Below are positions 61,133 to 64,000 of a stretch of DNA of 64,000 bases, piece after piece. Below the pieces are notes generated by a model. It searched no databases and was not told the origin of the DNA. It was given only the letters and a program-made list of their open reading frames with translations. The DNA comes from Polyangiaceae bacterium (GTDB lineage: Bacteria; Myxococcota_A; Polyangia; Polyangiales; Polyangiaceae), in NCBI GenBank assembly GCA_015075635.1, contig JABTUA010000001.1, positions 1,798,001 to 1,862,000 of the forward strand, written 5' to 3'. How positions within the stretch are numbered: position 1 is the first letter of the stretch; the number at the start of each line of letters is the position of its first letter. The position numbers and the translations under genes are program-made.

Positions 61133-61900
61133 ATGGGCGCTGGTCGGGGATCGATGATTTTGTCGCTGTCCTTGCTCTTGCCGGCGTGTTCCGCGGAGGG
61201 CGAGAGCAGCGCGGCGTCCGGCGGCACTGGGGGCTCGCCCTCTGGGGGCGGAAGCGGCGGAGCCGCGGGCGCATCCGGCTCGGGTGCCGCTCACTCGGGC
61301 GGAGCCGGGAGCGGGGGCGGCGGAACGGGCGGCGCGAGCGGGGGCGGCGGCGCGAGCGGGGGCGGCGGCGCGAGCGGGAGCGGCGGCGCGAGCGGGAGCG
61401 GCGGCGCCGCGGGTGCTGGAGGCGCTTGCGTCGATCCCGGACCCGAGCCCAACGACAGCGTGGTCCTGGCGACTCCCGCTTGTGGCACGCCGGTCTGCGA
61501 GATCGGCGACTGCAACAACGAGGGTTCGAGCGGCTATGGCGGTCCCAAGCCCAGCATCCAGGGCGTGGTCTCGAGCGGCGATCTCGATCACTTCCGCTTC
61601 GACGGCAAGGACGAGCTCGGCCTGTGTCAGGTGGACGCCACTGCCAAGACCAAGGACTCCGGCTTCCGGCTGTGCCTGTTCGTCTCGTGCAAGCACGGCG
61701 CCAGCAAGGTCAGCGCGTGTCCCGGCGGGCTGGCGGTGGACACCAGCGGCGCCCCCGGCTGCTGCGTCCAAGCGCCGAACGAGGTCAAGATCGACTACGA
61801 CTGCACCGGCAGCCCCAGCGACGACGACTCGGCGCGCGTCACGGTGCGGATCGACGAGGCCACGGCCTGCACGCCGTACACCGTCGATTATCACTTCTGA
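61133..61900 (+). CDS. Gly/Ser-linker lipoprotein
   Basis: 255 residues. Signal peptide with lipobox LLPAC; the upstream ATG is used because it supplies the positive charge (GAGRGS) that the later in-frame ATG lacks. About 75 residues of Gly/Ser repeats follow, then a beta-rich domain with eight or more Cys and PNDSVVLATPACGTPVCEIGDC at its start. TAACTT ends 10 bp before the start. Resembles the pre-peptidase/C-terminal-like domains found in myxobacterial surface proteins. Function unknown. Confidence 0.78.
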   Translation: MGAGRGSMILSLSLLLPACSAEGESSAASGGTGGSPSGGGSGGAAGASGSGAAHSGGAGSGGGGTGGASGGGGASGGGGASGSGGASGSGGAAGAGGACVDPGPEPNDSVVLATPACGTPVCEIGDCNNEGSSGYGGPKPSIQGVVSSGDLDHFRFDGKDELGLCQVDATAKTKDSGFRLCLFVSCKHGASKVSACPGGLAVDTSGAPGCCVQAPNEVKIDYDCTGSPSDDDSARVTVRIDEATACTPYTVDYHF

Positions 61901-61988
61901 CCTGGATTTCGCTCTTTCGTGCCCCGTTGTTTCTCGCCGCGCCCCGCGATCATCGAGGTTCTCGGCGAGATGCACTCGGGCGACGCCG

Positions 61989-62004
61989 GGCGGAACGTTC
62001 CGCC
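61989..62004. other. Perfect 16-bp palindrome
   Basis: GGCGGAACGTTCCGCC, fully self-complementary, 89 bp after the lipoprotein stop and between two convergent genes. It could be an operator or a hairpin; only one copy seen in the window. Confidence 0.55.
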
Positions 62005-62052
62005 TGGCGGAGAGGTGCGCGCCGGCCTCGCCGGTGTTCTCATGGGCTTGGC

Positions 62053-62099
62053 CTCAGTGGCGGATCGCGATCCGCTCATGCCAAGACAGCGAGAGTCGA
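62053..62099 (+). repeat. Dispersed intergenic repeat, copy A
   Basis: CTCAGTGGCGGATCGCGATC followed by CGCTCATGCCAAGACAGCGAG. Contains a perfect palindrome GCGGATCGCGATCCGC (62060-62075). It ends 8 bp after (in the sense of its gene) the stop of the phosphoesterase gene on the minus strand. Confidence 0.8.
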
Positions 62100-62106
62100 A
62101 TCCGAG

Positions 62107-63603
62107 TCAGGGCTTCCCGGTCCCGGGCGGGTTGTTCTTGCACCAGTCGAGGCCGGCCTGGCTCGGTTTGGCGTCCGGCGCGCCGCTCGGCGGGGTCGTG
62201 AGCGCCGGGCTCTGGAAGTCGAACATGTCGAGCATGGGCCAGGCGTTCGCGTCTCGGGCGGTCATCGCCGGTAGGTCGAAGCGGTTCTGGATGAAGCGCG
62301 TGACGCTGGTGATGTCGGTGTCCACGTGGCTCACGTAGCCGGGCTTGACCCAGGGGGCGGCGACGACCAGCGGCGTGCGGATGCCGAGACGATTGAACTT
62401 GTGCGTCGCGGGCAAGATCGAGTCGGGCTCGCATGCCTCCGGCGGGGGCACGTGATCGTAGAACCCGCCGTGCTCGTCGTAGAACCAGATGAAGACCGTC
62501 TTCTGCCAGACGCCCGGCTTGCTCATCAGCTTGTTCAGCACGCGCGCCGTCAGCGCCTGCCCGAGCTGCATGTTGGATGGCGGGTGCTCGTCGTTCTGGC
62601 TGCCACCGGTGAAGCTCGGATCGATGATCGAGAGGCCAGGCAGTTGATCGGCGTCGACGTCTTTGTCGAACTGGTCGAGGCCGACGCCCAGGTACTTCAG
62701 GCCCATGATCACGGCGAACGACGTGATCCCGTCTCGGTAGATCTTCCAGCTCTTTCCCGCCTTGTCCATCGTGTCGAGCAGCTTGTCGGAGCTCTGGTAC
62801 ACGTTGTTGGTGAGGAAGCCGAAGTCTCCGGTCTTGATGTTTCCCCACGAAGTGCCGCCGTAGAAATACAGGCGGTTCGGCCAGGTCGGCCCGAGCAGCG
62901 AGCAGAAGTGGCGGTCGCTCATCGCGAACGTCTTCGCCATCCAGTAGTAGTAAGGGAGATCCTGCTCGGTGTAGTAGCCCATGGCGCGCGCGCCGCCGGG
63001 GTTGTTGGTCGCGACGAAGCCGTCCATCTTGCCACCATCGTACTGGTCGTGGACTTGCTCCCAGTCGTGCGCGACGTCCTCGACGCAGTAGCGCGTCTCG
63101 TGGAAGCGCTCGACGCTCGAGGGCGGGTTCGCGTCGGGGTCGGGGTTCGAGGCGTTCGACGCCGGCACGTCCACGTCTTTGACGCCGTAGGCCGCCAGGT
63201 TCGAGAAGTAGTGATCGAAGCTGCGGTTCTCCTGCATCAAGACCACGATGTGCTGGAACGGCAGGGCGTCACCGTGGGGGACGTTCGGGCCGATGGTCTC
63301 GGTGGTCTTCGCGCCGGAGGTGAACTTGCAGCTCTTGCGATCGGCCGCGTGCAGGTCGTAGCTGGGCGTGCCGCCGGTGGCCCCCGCGGCACCGCCCGTC
63401 GCCGAGCCGGCCACGCCTCCGCTGCCGCCGCTCGGGCTGCCGCCGCTGCCACCAGCCCCGCCGCCGTCCGGGCTGGAACCCGCTGCGCCCGCAGCGCCGC
63501 CGCCCGCGCTGCCGCCGCTGCCGGACTCCGCGTCTCCGTCGTCGCCGCACCCGAGCGCCGCGAGCCCGAGCGTCATCAAGAGCGAAGCACCGAAGCGTAC
63601 CAT
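62107..63603 (-). CDS. Phosphoesterase (phospholipase C/acid phosphatase-type) lipoprotein
   Basis: 498 residues. Lipobox LAALGC; a Gly/Ser linker of about 55 residues. The catalytic region has IVVLMQENRSFDHYFSNL, the diagnostic motif of the bacterial phospholipase-C/AcpA family, with the metal-binding Glu and Asn; later FIWFYDEHGGFYDHVPPP supplies Asp, Glu and His ligands. The end is a short polar tail. As a lipoprotein it should act at the outer membrane or surface on phosphate esters. A dispersed repeat follows its stop. Confidence 0.9.
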   Translation of the reverse strand: MVRFGASLLMTLGLAALGCGDDGDAESGSGGSAGGGAAGAAGSSPDGGGAGGSGGSPSGGSGGVAGSATGGAAGATGGTPSYDLHAADRKSCKFTSGAKTTETIGPNVPHGDALPFQHIVVLMQENRSFDHYFSNLAAYGVKDVDVPASNASNPDPDANPPSSVERFHETRYCVEDVAHDWEQVHDQYDGGKMDGFVATNNPGGARAMGYYTEQDLPYYYWMAKTFAMSDRHFCSLLGPTWPNRLYFYGGTSWGNIKTGDFGFLTNNVYQSSDKLLDTMDKAGKSWKIYRDGITSFAVIMGLKYLGVGLDQFDKDVDADQLPGLSIIDPSFTGGSQNDEHPPSNMQLGQALTARVLNKLMSKPGVWQKTVFIWFYDEHGGFYDHVPPPEACEPDSILPATHKFNRLGIRTPLVVAAPWVKPGYVSHVDTDITSVTRFIQNRFDLPAMTARDANAWPMLDMFDFQSPALTTPPSGAPDAKPSQAGLDWCKNNPPGTGKP

Positions 63604-63657
63604 CCGGGCAGGATAGCCCGGACTCCGCTCCAGGTCCCACCCCGGAGCTGGCCTCCG

Positions 63658-64000
63658 TCAGCCGGCGCGCTCGGTGGTCAGGTAGACGGCGAAAGTCCCG
63701 AGCCAATGGCTGCCGGCGTAGTGCTCGGGCCGGAGCGCGCCCAAGGCGGTGCTCCGGTGCGCGGCGGCGGCGGCGACGAGCGCGCGGCGCCGCGGATCGC
63801 GCTCGGGCAACCCGCGCGCGATGCCCTCGAGCATCCAGGCGCGGCTCGACGCGAGCCCGTCGAGGTGCACCAGCTTGCCGTCGCTCGGATCGGGGCACTC
63901 GGCAGGGCGGAGCCAGCTGGGGTCCGGCTCCGCGGGGATGCCCGGCAGAAACCGAGCTAGCCACCCCGCGAGCTCCTCGGGCTCGAGCACGCGCCGCATC
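63658..64000 (-). CDS. DUF2891 family protein (5' end outside window)
   Basis: Only the C-terminal about 114 residues are visible. The block DGKLVHLDGLASSRAWMLEGIARGLP, then DPRRRALVAAAAAH and SHWLGTFAVYLTTE matches the DUF2891 C-terminus as I know it, a predicted all-helical alpha/alpha-barrel-type protein of unknown activity. The Met at the window edge is unlikely to be the start, since such proteins are about 330 residues. The reading frame is open to the edge. Confidence 0.75.
   Translation of the reverse strand, partial: MRRVLEPEELAGWLARFLPGIPAEPDPSWLRPAECPDPSDGKLVHLDGLASSRAWMLEGIARGLPERDPRRRALVAAAAAHRSTALGALRPEHYAGSHWLGTFAVYLTTERAG

Noticed and set aside
61919..62338. 139-codon plus-strand frame in the convergent gap
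   Set aside because: It runs through the dispersed repeat and antisense into the phosphoesterase gene and has no domain.

Overview
The window is very GC-rich double-stranded DNA from what looks like a delta-proteobacterial myxobacterium (Polyangia/Sorangium-like). The pointers are inference from several traits seen together: many lipoproteins with long Gly/Ser linkers, Ser/Thr protein kinases of the myxobacterial type (HRDVSPQN loop), three FHA proteins in a row, a MerR protein fused to a long helical tail, a DUF4388 plus J-domain protein, GTG/TTG starts, and frequent 1-4 bp gene overlaps. Most of the window is chromosomal housekeeping DNA; the clearly mobile part is one IS4/Tn5-type element near 51.3-52.8 kb.

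Layout. 0-2 kb: MBL-fold hydrolase (cut by the window edge) and a helical-repeat protein. 2.1-8.9 kb: respiratory complex I genes nuoA-B-C-D-G-H-I, with a NuoH carrying a large extra membrane insertion. 8.9-9.4 kb: gene-free block with a dispersed repeat, a hexamer tract and a strong G-quadruplex motif. 9.4-15.2 kb: two convergent lipoproteins, gatB, mtnA and a VWA lipoprotein. 15.2-20.8 kb: lipA, a TerB-like gene, a frameshifted zinc-ribbon remnant, then the branched-chain 2-oxo acid dehydrogenase E1 alpha, E1 beta and E2 genes. 20.9-23.6 kb: TPR protein plus membrane Ser/Thr kinase, then a small TM2-like protein. 23.7-29 kb: prs, rplY, pth, rpsF, rpsR, rplI, a rho-independent terminator, dnaB. 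29-37.2 kb: lipoprotein, obg, lipid-kinase-like protein, MerR-TPR and DUF4388-J pair, HAD phosphatase, chlorite-dismutase-like protein. 37.3-46.1 kb: hisZ-purA, TPR proteins, a PH-like membrane protein, an OmpA-like pair, dCMP deaminase, ddl. 46.2-51.3 kb: PilZ protein, then purD, tsaC, DUF1015 and serC. 51.3-52.8 kb: IS element. 53-59.2 kb: small hypotheticals, the FHA trio, a DUF721/DciA-like gene, a soluble Ser/Thr kinase, a doubly frameshifted SDR gene and tRNA-Leu(CAA). 59.3-64 kb: BNR-motif protein, lipoprotein, phospholipase-C-type phosphoesterase lipoprotein, and a DUF2891 gene cut by the window end.

How the genes fit together. LipA makes the lipoyl group that the E2 subunit encoded 3 kb downstream must carry. 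rplY-pth-rpsF-rpsR-rplI form a translation cluster closed by the terminator, with the replicative helicase dnaB after it; the DUF721 gene at 57 kb is a candidate loader for that helicase. The FHA trio next to a kinase suggests a phospho-threonine signalling module. hisZ-purA and purD-tsaC-DUF1015-serC are compact nucleotide/amino-acid clusters.

Most notable non-genic signal: a dispersed about 40-100 bp repeat with four copies in gene-flanking DNA (9.0, 18.3, 51.3 and 62.1 kb), two of which sit just after stop codons in the same orientation, one of them touching the IS end. All similarities, counts and alignments were made by eye; no database was searched.
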